Positions 43,966 to 52,480 of a DNA stretch of 54,112 nt are shown piece by piece. Below the pieces are notes generated by a model, which searched no databases, was not told the DNA's origin, and saw nothing but the letters and a program-made list of their open reading frames with translations. The stretch is from Oscillospiraceae bacterium (GTDB lineage: Bacteria > Bacillota > Clostridia > Oscillospirales > Ruminococcaceae). Both the position numbers and the translations under genes were made by a program. How positions within the stretch are numbered: the first letter of the stretch is position 1; each line of letters starts with the position of its first letter. The stretch is taken from contig JAFQUQ010000039.1 in NCBI GenBank assembly GCA_017408395.1, forward strand, positions 1 through 54,112, given 5' to 3'.

Positions 43966-45126
43966 CTAAGCTTCGTAGTCGTAGAAAACACGGTAATTTT
44001 TCTCGGAATGAGCGTAAACGCTCATAACAAGCCCCACGCTTATGAACATACTCACCATCGACGAGCCGCCCTGGCTTACAAACGGGAGAGGTACGCCGAT
44101 AACAGGCATTACCGCAAGTACCATTCCGATGTTTAAAATGCAGTGAATGAAAATCATTGCAAACACGCCCACGCAGATGTTCTTGCCCAGCTCGTCCTTT
44201 GCAATGCGGCTGTCGGCTACGATTTTAAGGCAGACGTAAGCAAGCACCGCAATCAGTCCCACACAGCCGATAAAGCCGAAGCACTGTCCCACAAAGGTAA
44301 AGATGAAGTCGTTCTGCACTTCGGGAACGCTGACGTATTTTTCGGCATTGAGTCCCTTTCCGAAAATCTGTCCCGACCCGAGAGCAAGCTTGCCCCAGTA
44401 TTGCTGATAGTAGATGTCAGCGTACATCGGGTCGTTTATGGGGTCTTCCGCAAACAGCACCTCAAATCTCAGCTTCTGATGTGGGAGAAGTATCTTTTCC
44501 CACAAAAACCATATTCCGAATGGAAGCGCCGCAAGAACAGGGATAATGTACTTCCACGACAGACCTGCCGCAAAAATCATACACGCAAAAATTACCAGGA
44601 ACACCACTGCCGTACCGTCGTCACCCTGAAGCACGACAATAAGCGTAGGCACCGCACCGTGTATGCAGAGAAGTATGACATTAAGGAAGTGGTTAAGCTT
44701 TTCCTTTACCTTGTCAAGATGGATGGCAAAGGTCATAATAAAGGCAATTTTCAGAATTTCCGACGGCTGCACCGTAATAAAGCCTAAATCTATCCACGCC
44801 TTGTCGTCAACGCCCTCAACAGGCTGATAGCCGAGGGAGGTAAACGTCAGCAGCGTAAACCCGAGGGCGGCAGGCGCATAAAGAAACCACAGTTTAGTAA
44901 ACCAGTGGTAGTCCAGCGCAGACATTATCAGTGCAATTACCGCACCAATGCATAAACAAAGAAGCTGCACCTTGTACATTCTATCGTCCTTTGTGGTGAT
45001 ACCGTTGTTTACAAGTGCATACATAAGCAGCACCGAAAATCCCGACAGACCGCACACCGCAAGAAAAAGACCCTTGTCAAGCTTATAGAAATAATGTATG
45101 ACAGCTTTAAAAATCTTTTTAAGCAT
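43966..45126 (-). CDS. rodA: RodA/FtsW-family peptidoglycan glycosyltransferase
   Basis: A 386-residue SEDS protein with about ten membrane helices that polymerises lipid II with a partner class B PBP. Conserved features: KAWIDLGFITVQPSE, LKIAFI, GSGQIFGKGL, VPEVQNDFIF (catalytic-type Asp) and PLPFVSQGGSS. The ATG at 45126 has AAAGGA upstream; the frame extends five codons to a GTG without a ribosome site. It is monocistronic. RodA fits better than FtsW by overall pattern, but this is a judgement; a SpoVE-like role is also possible. Confidence 0.85.
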   Translation of the reverse strand: MLKKIFKAVIHYFYKLDKGLFLAVCGLSGFSVLLMYALVNNGITTKDDRMYKVQLLCLCIGAVIALIMSALDYHWFTKLWFLYAPAALGFTLLTFTSLGYQPVEGVDDKAWIDLGFITVQPSEILKIAFIMTFAIHLDKVKEKLNHFLNVILLCIHGAVPTLIVVLQGDDGTAVVFLVIFACMIFAAGLSWKYIIPVLAALPFGIWFLWEKILLPHQKLRFEVLFAEDPINDPMYADIYYQQYWGKLALGSGQIFGKGLNAEKYVSVPEVQNDFIFTFVGQCFGFIGCVGLIAVLAYVCLKIVADSRIAKDELGKNICVGVFAMIFIHCILNIGMVLAVMPVIGVPLPFVSQGGSSMVSMFISVGLVMSVYAHSEKNYRVFYDYEA

Positions 45127-45158
45127 AAAAAATCCTTTCACAAATCATTTACAAAAAT

Positions 45159-45187
45159 ATTATACACCATAAAAAACAATCTTTCAA
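45159..45187 (-). promoter_or_regulatory. Promoter of rodA
   Basis: On the minus strand TTGAAA (45182-45187), a 17-bp spacer and TATAAT (45159-45164), 33 bp before the ATG. Confidence 0.8.
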
Positions 45188-45293
45188 TAGCATACGGACT
45201 AAACTTTGCAATATTTTTTCACATTTTCTTTCAGATTTCATAAAATAAACAGGAGAATATACACCTTAATTTTATTTTACGGAGCTGATTTAA

Positions 45294-46343
45294 ATGAGCA
45301 CACACACATTTTTTCTCGGCGGAAGCTCTCCCGACGGTTTCCGCACACATTTCGGGGATATTGTAAACGATACGGATTTTCACACCTACATAATCAAGGG
45401 CGGTCCGGGCACGGGAAAATCCACCCTTATGAAAAAAATCGCCGCCGCCTTTGACGGGGATAAGGAGGTTTACCTCTGCTCATCGGACCCGTCCTCTTAT
45501 GACGCAGTTGTTTTAAAAGAGAGGAAAGCGGTCATTCTTGACGGTACATCACCTCACGTTTTCGAGCCTGAATATGCAGGTGCGGTGCAGGAAATTTTAA
45601 ACCTCGGACAGTGCTGGGACAGCGGAAAGCTTGAACGGCAGAAGGGGGAAATCATCGTCGCACACCGCAATTACAGCCTGCATCATCTGCGCTGCCGACG
45701 TTATCTTTCAGCCGCTTCATCGGTCATCGGGGATACCCTTGCAATAACAGAAGCCGCCCTTGACATACCAAAGCTTGAAGCCTTTTCACAGCGTCTTCTC
45801 AAAAAGCTTGTGCCGCACAAAAAGGACGGTGAAGGCAGGCTCAGCTATAAACAGATCTCCGCCGTAACGCCTGAGGGCTACAGGACTATCCTGCCCGAAA
45901 ATGATACGGTTTATCTGCTTAACGACGTAAATATGGCGGCAACGGACAGCTTTCTGCGTAAATTTTCGGAGCTTTTACGCAATAAAGGGTACGATACTGA
46001 AATAAGCGAATGCCTGCTTATGAAGGACAGTTTTTTCGAGCATATGCGAGTGCCTGAGGCGGGAATTTCCTTTATTTCCGCAAACAGGCTCAACGGGGTG
46101 ACGGTCGAAAATAAGAAGCCGCTTAATTTTGCACGGTTTTATAAAAAAGAGGTGTTGACCGCCAAGAAAACACGCCTTAAATTCAATTCGTCAGTATCGG
46201 CGGAGCTTACGGAAGAAGCGGTAAAATGCCTTGTCAGCGCAAAAACAGCGCACGATAAGCTTGAAGAGTATTACATCGGGGCGGTGGATTTCAAAAAGGC
46301 GGATAAAATCTGCAAGGAGCTGACGCAGAAGATAAAAAGCTGA
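45294..46343 (+). CDS. P-loop ATPase of unknown function (PRK06851-like)
   Basis: A 349-residue protein with a Walker A motif GGPGTGKST near residue 37. It resembles a clostridial family of duplicated P-loop proteins; the first half starts FFLGGSSPDGF and the second half contains DVNMAATDSFL. No partner gene is adjacent, and the function of the family is not established to my knowledge. GGAG is 10 nt before the ATG at 45294. The stop codon is only 3 bp from the 840-bp palindromic element. Confidence 0.75.
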   Translation: MSTHTFFLGGSSPDGFRTHFGDIVNDTDFHTYIIKGGPGTGKSTLMKKIAAAFDGDKEVYLCSSDPSSYDAVVLKERKAVILDGTSPHVFEPEYAGAVQEILNLGQCWDSGKLERQKGEIIVAHRNYSLHHLRCRRYLSAASSVIGDTLAITEAALDIPKLEAFSQRLLKKLVPHKKDGEGRLSYKQISAVTPEGYRTILPENDTVYLLNDVNMAATDSFLRKFSELLRNKGYDTEISECLLMKDSFFEHMRVPEAGISFISANRLNGVTVENKKPLNFARFYKKEVLTAKKTRLKFNSSVSAELTEEAVKCLVSAKTAHDKLEEYYIGAVDFKKADKICKELTQKIKS

Positions 46344-46570
46344 ACGGACACTAAAGTTTAGGTCAACCCTTTTCAAAGGGTTGCAGGGTTGAGGGGCAGA
46401 GCCCCCACGGGTTAAGGGCAGAGCCCTTAGCAAACCCAAGCTGAACAAAGCCGCAATTCAGAACATAAGGCAAAGATAAGTAAAATTATAGAATTTTTAC
46501 TATCTGAAAAAGCACCTTAATCTGAATTGCGGCTAAATTTTCTGAAAAAGTAAACTAAATCATATCTCAG

Positions 46571-46611
46571 CTGATAAAGGAAAAGAGCGACAGCGGTTTT
46601 TTCTTTATCAG
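46571..46611 (+). repeat. Palindromic element hairpin H1
   Basis: Stem CTGATAAAG (46571-46579) with CTTTATCAG (46603-46611), continued by A/T pairs to a 13-nt loop reading GAGCGACAGCGGT. Confidence 0.85.
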
Positions 46612-46657
46612 GTGACACACTAAATCAATGCCGAACAGCCCCTTGCAAATTCTCCCT

Positions 46658-46702
46658 CTCATATAAAAGAAAAGAGCGTAAGCGTGTTTTCTTTTATATG
46701 AG
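46658..46702 (+). repeat. Palindromic element hairpin H2
   Basis: A perfect 16-bp stem (46658-46673 with 46687-46702) and the 13-nt loop GAGCGTAAGCGTG. Confidence 0.88.
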
Positions 46703-46795
46703 ACACGACAAAGTAAAATTCACGGTTTGAGGTTGTCTGTATTTTCTGCAATGTGCAGATGATTTGCAGAAGTATAATTTTTTTATTCAGCCTGT

Positions 46796-46838
46796 CACAG
46801 AAAAAAGAAATATCGCTGCGCTCTTTCTTTTTTCTGTG
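46796..46838 (-). repeat. Palindromic element hairpin H3
   Basis: A perfect 15-bp stem (46796-46810 with 46824-46838). Read on the minus strand the 13-nt loop is GAGCGCAGCGATA, the counterpart of H2. Confidence 0.88.
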
Positions 46839-46881
46839 AGGTTTGGTTTGCAGAAAACGGTTTGTAATTGGTGTGGTTTGT

Positions 46882-46928
46882 CACCCGACAAAGAAAAAAC
46901 CGCTATCGCTCTTTTTCTTTATCGGGTG
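46882..46928 (-). repeat. Palindromic element hairpin H4
   Basis: A 17-bp stem with one mismatch (46882-46898 with 46912-46928). Read on the minus strand the 13-nt loop is GAGCGATAGCGGT, the counterpart of H1. Confidence 0.88.
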
Positions 46929-47207
46929 AGATATAATTTTGCTTAACACAGTTAAAATTTTAGCCGCAATTCAGATTAACGTACTTTTTAAGACAGAAGA
47001 AATCGGATGATTTAATTTATCTTTGCTTTATACTCTGAATTGCGGCTTTGTTTTTGCTTTTTGTTTTGCTTAGGTTTGCTAAGGGCTGCTCGCCCTTAAC
47101 CTCGCAGGGGACGCTGTCCCCTTGACCTAAGCAAACGCAGTTTGCTTTCAACCGATTTGAAAAGGGTTGACCTAAACTTTAGTGTCGGGTCGCTTTATGC
47201 GGTGAGA

Positions 47208-48398
47208 TTACTTATTATTCTTCATATACTCCAGATTTTTTGCAATAAGCTCACATCTCTGCTTTACGCAGTCAACGGAACGGAGTGGGTCCTCAGGTGT
47301 ATTGAAGGTATAGTCCATAAGCTTTTCCATTGTTGTTTTTGCAACGTGGAGTCTTGTATCGGAGGACGCATAGTAAATGTAAATATCTCCGTTTTCTCTT
47401 GCAATTGCTCCGTTTGTAAAGGTTACGTTTGAAACGTCGCCCACTCTTTCTTCGCCGTGCGGTGCAATGAAAAGTCCTGACGGTGATGCGATAAGCTTGG
47501 ACGGGTCGTTGAGGTCGGTTGCAAAAACGTAGATTACATAACGTAAGCCTGCGGCGGTGTTTCTTACGCCGTGAGCAATATGTATCCAGCCCTTGGGGGT
47601 CTTGATTGGAACTGCACCTGCGCCGTTCTTTACTTCGGTGATGGTGTGGTAAACTCTCGGAGAAATAACGGTTTCCTCGGTGCAAATCTCTGCGTTGGTG
47701 ATGTCCTTTGCAAGTCCGAAGCATACGCCGCCGCCTGAGCCTGTCTGAATGAAATCGTCCTGAGGACGGGTATAGAATGCGTACATTCCGTTTACAAATT
47801 CTGGGTGAAGCACAACATTTCTCTGCTGCGGTGATTTTGATTTAAGGTTAGGAAGTCTTTCCCATACCTTTAAATCCTTTGTGCGGACGATACCTGCCTG
47901 TGCAACAGCGGCGGAGAGGTCGTTTGAAGAGGTGTCCTTGCTTTCGGAGCAGAAAACGCCGTATATCCAGCCGTCCTCGTGTTTAGTCAGACGCATATCG
48001 TAAACGTTGGTTTCTTCGGGGTTTGTGTCGGGAAGCTGAACAGGGAAATCCCAGAATTTAAAGCCGTCAACGGGGCTGTCGCTTTCCGCTACGGCAAAGA
48101 AGGATTTTCTGTCGTTGCCCTCAACTCGTGCTACAAGGTAAAATTTACCGTCCATTTCAATAGCACCCGAATTAAGCACAGCATTTATGCCAAGTCTTTC
48201 CATAAAATAAGGGTTGGTTTCGGGGTTGAAATCGTATTTCCAGATAAGGGGAGCGTGTGCGGCGGTAAGCACGGGGTATTTATAGCAGTCGTAAATTCCG
48301 TTGTAACGGTCTGATCTCTCGTTTTTACGGCTGATAAGCTGCTCATATTTTTCGGAAGCAGCTTTAAAATTTGCGTTGAATTCTTCTCTTGTGGACAT
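47208..48398 (-). CDS. GH130 glycoside phosphorylase, probable 4-O-beta-mannosyl-glucose phosphorylase
   Basis: A 396-residue five-bladed beta-propeller enzyme of GH130. It closely follows the mannosylglucose phosphorylase group: RYPVLTAAH-type start (here [11 protein letters not shown]), [39 protein letters not shown] (Asp134, probable acid catalyst by family comparison), [45 protein letters not shown] and [12 protein letters not shown]. The reaction would be phosphorolysis of mannosyl-glucose to mannose-1-phosphate and glucose, the last step of mannan use in ruminococci. No signal peptide. AAAGGA precedes the ATG. It is monocistronic; no mannobiose epimerase is nearby. Confidence 0.9.
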   Translation of the reverse strand: MSTREEFNANFKAASEKYEQLISRKNERSDRYNGIYDCYKYPVLTAAHAPLIWKYDFNPETNPYFMERLGINAVLNSGAIEMDGKFYLVARVEGNDRKSFFAVAESDSPVDGFKFWDFPVQLPDTNPEETNVYDMRLTKHEDGWIYGVFCSESKDTSSNDLSAAVAQAGIVRTKDLKVWERLPNLKSKSPQQRNVVLHPEFVNGMYAFYTRPQDDFIQTGSGGGVCFGLAKDITNAEICTEETVISPRVYHTITEVKNGAGAVPIKTPKGWIHIAHGVRNTAAGLRYVIYVFATDLNDPSKLIASPSGLFIAPHGEERVGDVSNVTFTNGAIARENGDIYIYYASSDTRLHVAKTTMEKLMDYTFNTPEDPLRSVDCVKQRCELIAKNLEYMKNNK

Positions 48399-48459
48399 TG
48401 AAAATTCATTCCTTTCCCATAAATTGTATCACAGGGACACTTTTTCCGTCTTGCTTTTT

Positions 48460-48488
48460 ATTATAACCTATAAATTACAGTCTTTCAA
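48460..48488 (-). promoter_or_regulatory. Promoter of the GH130 gene
   Basis: On the minus strand TTGAAA (48483-48488), a 17-bp spacer and TATAAT (48460-48465). The leader is about 55 nt. Confidence 0.75.
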
Positions 48489-48510
48489 TAGAAAAAATAA
48501 CTTTTTTTCA

Positions 48511-48539
48511 TTGACTTTTTCGAAAAAAAGTATTATTAT
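48511..48539 (+). promoter_or_regulatory. Promoter of the lipoprotein gene
   Basis: TTGACT (48511-48516), a 17-bp spacer and TATTAT (48534-48539), facing away from the GH130 promoter. Confidence 0.7.
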
Positions 48540-48591
48540 AAATAATAGCTATTATTGCGAATACTTTTTGTTTATATATACGGAGGTCATT

Positions 48592-49272
48592 ATGAAGAAG
48601 CTTCTGTCCATATTAATGACAGTTATTATGTGTGTGACACTGTTTACAGCCTGCGGAAAGGAAGAGTCAGAGCCGCTTGCAACTGAATATGCAGGTATTC
48701 TTACAAAGGTCAAGCTCGGTATGCCGCTGACTAAAATTATTTCTCTCCAGAACGACGGCGTTGAGCTTTACTATGAGGACGACGTTACTATCTGGAGTAT
48801 GAACGAGGATACCGACCTTTATGTTGATACCTCTGCGATAATCCCTGCCGAGGACCCTATCTTCTATACAGGAAATTCCATTATTACATATAAATTCCGT
48901 ACCGTAAAGGGCGACGAGGAAATTTATCTCAACGGCTTCACCGAAGAGGTGCACTGCCTTATCGAAAGAACTGCCGCTGAGGATTACTTCAACAAGAAGA
49001 CCGAACAGCTTGTAAACAAGCACTGTGCAGGCGAGGGGGCTACCGTAAACGGCTCTATGACAGGCACAGAGGATATTGATATGGAGCTTGTCTACACACA
49101 GAACCTTTCAGCAAGCAGCTATGACGTTATTTTCTCAATGACCCTTACCTATGATACTGTAAACGGCGTTGAGGGCTACTACGCAACAAAGTATGAGATA
49201 CAGTTCATTGAAAAGGCTGTAAAGAACCCTGTTGCAATTGACTCCCCTGAGGTATCATCTGCGGAGGAATAA
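48592..49272 (+). CDS. Small lipoprotein of unknown function
   Basis: A 226-residue predicted lipoprotein: MKKLLSILMTVIMCVTLFTACGKEE carries the signal with the lipobox FTAC (sequence given in parts: charged MKKLL, hydrophobic core, then TAC). The frame is open further upstream, but GGAGG lies 6 nt before the ATG at 48592, which also starts the signal peptide. The mature part has the pattern AGILTKVKLGMPLTKI near its start and is rich in Glu, Asp and Tyr. I do not recognise a family. It stands alone between the GH130 gene and the isomerase-like gene. Confidence 0.85.
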   Translation: MKKLLSILMTVIMCVTLFTACGKEESEPLATEYAGILTKVKLGMPLTKIISLQNDGVELYYEDDVTIWSMNEDTDLYVDTSAIIPAEDPIFYTGNSIITYKFRTVKGDEEIYLNGFTEEVHCLIERTAAEDYFNKKTEQLVNKHCAGEGATVNGSMTGTEDIDMELVYTQNLSASSYDVIFSMTLTYDTVNGVEGYYATKYEIQFIEKAVKNPVAIDSPEVSSAEE

Positions 49273-49289
49273 ACTTAATAATGAATTTA

Positions 49290-49319
49290 AAGCGGCTCAG
49301 ATTTGCGTTTGTGCCGCTT
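49290..49319 (+). terminator. Weak hairpin after the lipoprotein gene
   Basis: A 7-bp stem AAGCGGC / GCCGCTT with a 16-nt loop, followed only by GATTTAT. Possibly a weak terminator. Confidence 0.4.
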
Positions 49320-49345
49320 GATTTATAGAGAGGAACGTGAAAATT

Positions 49346-50827
49346 ATGATGAATATGCCAACTGTAAAATTAGGTGTTGCGGCAGTAAGCCGTGACTGCT
49401 TCCCAAAGAGCCTTTCCGCTTCAAGAAGAAGCAACGTTGTAAAGGCGTGTCAGGAAAAGGGAATTGAAATTTACGAATGTCCCGTAACGATTGAAAATGA
49501 AAATGAAATGCTTGAAGCAGTAGAGGACCTTAAAAAAGCAGGCGTTAACGCACTTGTTGTTTATCTCGGAAACTTCGGCCCCGAAACTGCCGAAACACTT
49601 CTTGCAAAGAAATTCGGTCTGCCTGTAATGTTTGCGGCAGCTGCCGAGGAATTCGGCGATAACCTTGTTGACGGCAGAGGCGACGCTTACTGCGGTATGC
49701 TCAATGCAAGCTACAACCTCGGTTTAAGAGGAATAAAGGCTTATATTCCCGAATATCCCGTAGGCACTCCCGACGAGGTTGCGGATATGATAAAGGAATT
49801 CGTGCCTGTTGCAAGAACGGTGCTGGCTCTCAATTCACTTAAAATCATCACATTCGGTCCACGTCCTCAGGACTTCCTTGCCTGCAACGCACCTATCGCA
49901 CGTCTTTACGATTTAGGCGTTGAAATCGAGGAAAACTCTGAGCTTGACCTTTTCGCTTCCTTTAATGAGCACGAGGGCGACCAGCGTATTGCGGGAGTGG
50001 TTGCTGAAATGGAAGCAGAGCTTGGCGACGGCAACAAGATGGCAGGTATCCTTCCTAAGCTTGCACAGCTTGAAATCACCCTTCTTGACTGGGCTGAGGC
50101 TCACAAGGGCTCAAGAGAATACGTTGCTTTTGCAAACAAGTGCTGGCCTGCATTCCAGACACAGTTCGGCTGTGTTCCCTGCTATGTAAACAGCCGCCTT
50201 ACAGCAAGAGGAATTCCTTGTGCCTGCGAGGTTGACATTTACGGTGCATTAAGCGAATTCATCGGTCAGTGTGTTTCCGACGACATCGTAACACTTCTCG
50301 ACATAAACAATACCGTACCTTCCGATATTTACTTAAACGACATCAAGGGCAAGTACGACTATGCTCTTACAGATACATTTATGGGCTTCCACTGCGGAAA
50401 CACAGCCGCTGAAAAGCTGTCCACACGCACAATGAAGTACCAGCTCATTATGCACAGAGGACTTGAGCCTGACAAGGAGCCTGACATCACAAGAGGTACT
50501 CTCGAAGGCGATATTGCACCTTCCGACATTACCTTCTTTCGTTTACAGAGCACCTCTGACGCAAAGCTCCGTGCATACGTTGCAGAGGGCGAGGTACTTC
50601 CTGTACCTACACGTTCCTTCGGCGGCATAGGCATTTTTGCAATCAAGGAAATGGGCAGATTTTACCGTCACGTTCTCATTGAAGGCAGATATCCTCACCA
50701 CGGCGCAGTTACATTTGCACACAACGGCAAGGCGCTCTTCAATGTGTTCCGTTACCTGGGCGTAGAGGAGATCGGCTTCAACCAGCCAAAGGGTATGCTT
50801 TACAAGACAGAGAATCCGTTTGCGTGA
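49346..50827 (+). CDS. L-fucose/L-arabinose isomerase-family protein
   Basis: About 493 residues with the fold of L-fucose and L-arabinose isomerases, which interconvert aldoses and ketoses with Mn2+. Visible features: an N-terminal Rossmann-like segment (VVYLGNFGPETAETLL), CEVDIYGALSEFIGQ with Glu and Asp of the metal-site type, and a later HCGNTAAEKLS. Start: ATG 49346 or ATG 49349 fit the AGAGGA better than GTG 49337, which is only 3 nt from it. The real sugar is unknown; proteins of this clade in gut Clostridia are usually annotated only to family level. It is followed by a strong terminator. Confidence 0.83.
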   Translation: MMNMPTVKLGVAAVSRDCFPKSLSASRRSNVVKACQEKGIEIYECPVTIENENEMLEAVEDLKKAGVNALVVYLGNFGPETAETLLAKKFGLPVMFAAAAEEFGDNLVDGRGDAYCGMLNASYNLGLRGIKAYIPEYPVGTPDEVADMIKEFVPVARTVLALNSLKIITFGPRPQDFLACNAPIARLYDLGVEIEENSELDLFASFNEHEGDQRIAGVVAEMEAELGDGNKMAGILPKLAQLEITLLDWAEAHKGSREYVAFANKCWPAFQTQFGCVPCYVNSRLTARGIPCACEVDIYGALSEFIGQCVSDDIVTLLDINNTVPSDIYLNDIKGKYDYALTDTFMGFHCGNTAAEKLSTRTMKYQLIMHRGLEPDKEPDITRGTLEGDIAPSDITFFRLQSTSDAKLRAYVAEGEVLPVPTRSFGGIGIFAIKEMGRFYRHVLIEGRYPHHGAVTFAHNGKALFNVFRYLGVEEIGFNQPKGMLYKTENPFA

Positions 50828-50882
50828 TTGTGAGATTATTCATTTTTCACTATTCATTATTCAATATTCATTAAATGATTTA

Positions 50883-50909
50883 GGGCGGATTCTATATCCG
50901 CCCGTTTTT
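50883..50909 (+). terminator. Terminator after the isomerase-like gene
   Basis: A perfect 8-bp stem (GGGCGGAT / ATCCGCCC), 5-nt loop, one G and five T. It is preceded by AT-rich words of the ATTCATTATTC type. Confidence 0.9.
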
Positions 50910-50935
50910 ATGCAACAAACCAAAGGAGTACTGTT

Positions 50936-51472
50936 ATGAAAATTTATGCCACAAGACACGGCGAAACGGTCTGGAACAGCCTTGACAAAATCTGCGGAGT
51001 GACCGATGTTGAGCTTACCGATAAGGGTCGTGCACAGGCGGCGGAGCTTGCAGAAAAAATTGCTGAAAAGGGTGACGTTGACCTGATTTTATGCTCACCC
51101 TTAAAGCGTGCAAGGGACACCGCACAGGCCGTTGCTGACAGGATACACAGGGAAATCATCATCGAGGAACGCCTTACCGAGTGGGATTACGGCAGCTACG
51201 AGGGTATGCACAGGACCGCAGAGGGCTTTCCTCAGTCGAAAATCGAGTTCGGCGTTAAAATGCACGGTGACGGCGAGTCCCTTTTTCAGCTTTGCCACAG
51301 GGTCTACTCCGTGATAGACGATGTGCGGAAAAATTACCCCGATAAAAACGTGCTTTTAGTCTGCCACGGCGGCGTTTGCAGAGTTATCGAAACCTTTTTC
51401 AACGATATGACAATTGATGAGTTCCTGCATTTCTTTATGGGCAATTGTGAACTGAGGGAGTATGTGATTTGA
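50936..51472 (+). CDS. Histidine phosphatase-family protein
   Basis: A 178-residue phosphoglycerate-mutase-like phosphatase. The catalytic motif TRHGETVWN at residues 6-14 and the second histidine motif VCHGGVCRVI are intact, with Glu in the ERLTEWDYG segment. The substrate could be a phosphosugar or alpha-ribazole phosphate; nothing nearby decides this. AAAGGAG lies 8 nt before the ATG. Monocistronic between two terminators or promoters. Confidence 0.9.
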   Translation: MKIYATRHGETVWNSLDKICGVTDVELTDKGRAQAAELAEKIAEKGDVDLILCSPLKRARDTAQAVADRIHREIIIEERLTEWDYGSYEGMHRTAEGFPQSKIEFGVKMHGDGESLFQLCHRVYSVIDDVRKNYPDKNVLLVCHGGVCRVIETFFNDMTIDEFLHFFMGNCELREYVI

Positions 51473-51583
51473 ATAAATAAAAATCTTCCTGCGTAAATCG
51501 TAACCTTTAAGTTGCTTTTGAGCTGTCTTGATAACAAAGCGGTTACAAATTATTAAGTTATGGTGAATTATCATAAAAAGTGC

Positions 51584-51611
51584 TTGATTTATTTGTGATG
51601 TTTGCTATAAT
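51584..51611 (+). promoter_or_regulatory. Promoter of the DUF4358 lipoprotein
   Basis: TTGATT (51584-51589), a 16-bp spacer and TATAAT (51606-51611). Confidence 0.72.
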
Positions 51612-51689
51612 ATCAAATGGTGAAGGAAATAAGGTCCTTTACAGCTTAAAAAAGAGAAAAACGAAAAACATAAAGGAAGGTATTTACTT

Positions 51690-52340
51690 ATGAGAAAAAC
51701 AAGAATTATTGCTCTTATCGCAGCTCTTTCCGTTGCAGGTCTTATGCTTACAGCGTGCGGCTCTTCCGCAGGAACAGAGGAAACAACAACTGCTGAAACA
51801 ACTGTTGCAGTAAGCGAGGACACATCCGCTGCTGAAACAGAAGCTTCCGTTGAAAGCGAACTTGTTGAAGACGAGAGCGTTGAAGAGGTTACTGACGAAG
51901 GCGCTTCCGATGAAGAAGTTGTTGAAGAAGGCGACATCGCTGACGAGCCTGTTTCTTCAAACCCTCTCCAGTCACTTGCTGACGCTGCAATGTCCGTAGG
52001 CGAATGGCCTATGCTTATGGAAGTTACAGACGATATGATCCTCACAGACTACTATCAGTTTGACCTTTCAAAGTACGAAGCTGCTCTTGTTATGCAGAAC
52101 CCTATGAGCGCAAATATGACTGAGATCATCATTTTCAAGTCTGCTGACGTTGATGCTGCAAAGGCTGACCTTGAGGTAAGAAGAACAAACGCTATCGTAA
52201 TGCACGCTTTCTACCCTGATGACGTTGTTCGTGCAGAAGCTTCAATCGTAGGCACAGAGGGCGATTACGCTTACTTTATTATGGGCGACTACGCTGCTGA
52301 CGGCGAAAAGGCTCTCGTTGACGCAATCAAGGCTCTTTAA
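51690..52340 (+). CDS. DUF4358 lipoprotein
   Basis: A 216-residue lipoprotein (lipobox LTAC after about 20 residues), then an acidic Glu/Thr/Ser/Val-rich linker of about 70 residues, then a DUF4358-type domain from about residue 90 (MLMEVTDDMILTDYYQFDLS). This domain is common in Clostridia, usually beside membrane or spore-associated genes; its function is unknown. Own promoter and own terminator. Confidence 0.87.
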   Translation: MRKTRIIALIAALSVAGLMLTACGSSAGTEETTTAETTVAVSEDTSAAETEASVESELVEDESVEEVTDEGASDEEVVEEGDIADEPVSSNPLQSLADAAMSVGEWPMLMEVTDDMILTDYYQFDLSKYEAALVMQNPMSANMTEIIIFKSADVDAAKADLEVRRTNAIVMHAFYPDDVVRAEASIVGTEGDYAYFIMGDYAADGEKALVDAIKAL

Positions 52341-52370
52341 TAAGCTTTTATCCCCCATTAAAATAGTCGG

Positions 52371-52406
52371 AACGGCACAGAGTTAACGTCTCTGTGCCGT
52401 TTTGTT
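52371..52406 (+). terminator. Terminator after the DUF4358 gene
   Basis: A perfect 12-bp stem (AACGGCACAGAG with its complement at 52390-52401), a 7-nt loop, then TTGTTT. Confidence 0.9.
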
Positions 52407-52419
52407 TACAGAAATTACA

Positions 52420-52447
52420 TTGATTTTTACGGTGACGGTGATATAAT
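52420..52447 (+). promoter_or_regulatory. Promoter of the second MATE gene
   Basis: TTGATT (52420-52425), a 16-bp spacer and TATAAT (52442-52447), 33 bp before the ATG. Confidence 0.72.
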
Positions 52448-52480
52448 TTATCAGTATTATTTCGGACAGAAGGTGATTTT

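Larger units (their letters stand above)
46347..47186. mobile_element. 840-bp non-coding palindromic element with 31-bp terminal inverted repeats
   Basis: The ends 46347-46377 and 47156-47186 are perfect 31-bp inverted repeats (outer end GACACTAAAGTTTAGGTCAA). Inside, further pairs are inverted and nested: GCCCTTAGCAAACC with GGTTTGCTAAGGGC, and two CCGCAATTCAG segments (46451-46461, 46964-46974) with two CTGAATTGCGG segments (46522-46532, 47035-47045). Four hairpins lie in the middle: 46571-46611, 46658-46702, 46796-46838 and 46882-46928. No coding frame is convincing. No flanking target duplication is obvious. It could be a non-autonomous transposable element, a structured RNA or both. Confidence 0.75.

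Noticed and set aside
46764-46946. 60-residue frame inside the palindromic element
   Set aside because: It runs through hairpins H3 and H4, is rich in Phe/Lys from A/T stems and has no ribosome site.
46347-47186. Intact insertion sequence
   Set aside because: No transposase frame of credible length and no obvious target duplication; at most a non-autonomous element.
47142-47432. 96-residue frame over the right inverted repeat and the GH130 3' end
   Set aside because: Antisense to the GH130 gene; the composition follows the repeat.
51473-51583. Riboswitch in front of the DUF4358 gene
   Set aside because: Only a long-range GTAACC/GGTTAC pairing is visible and it lies upstream of the promoter.
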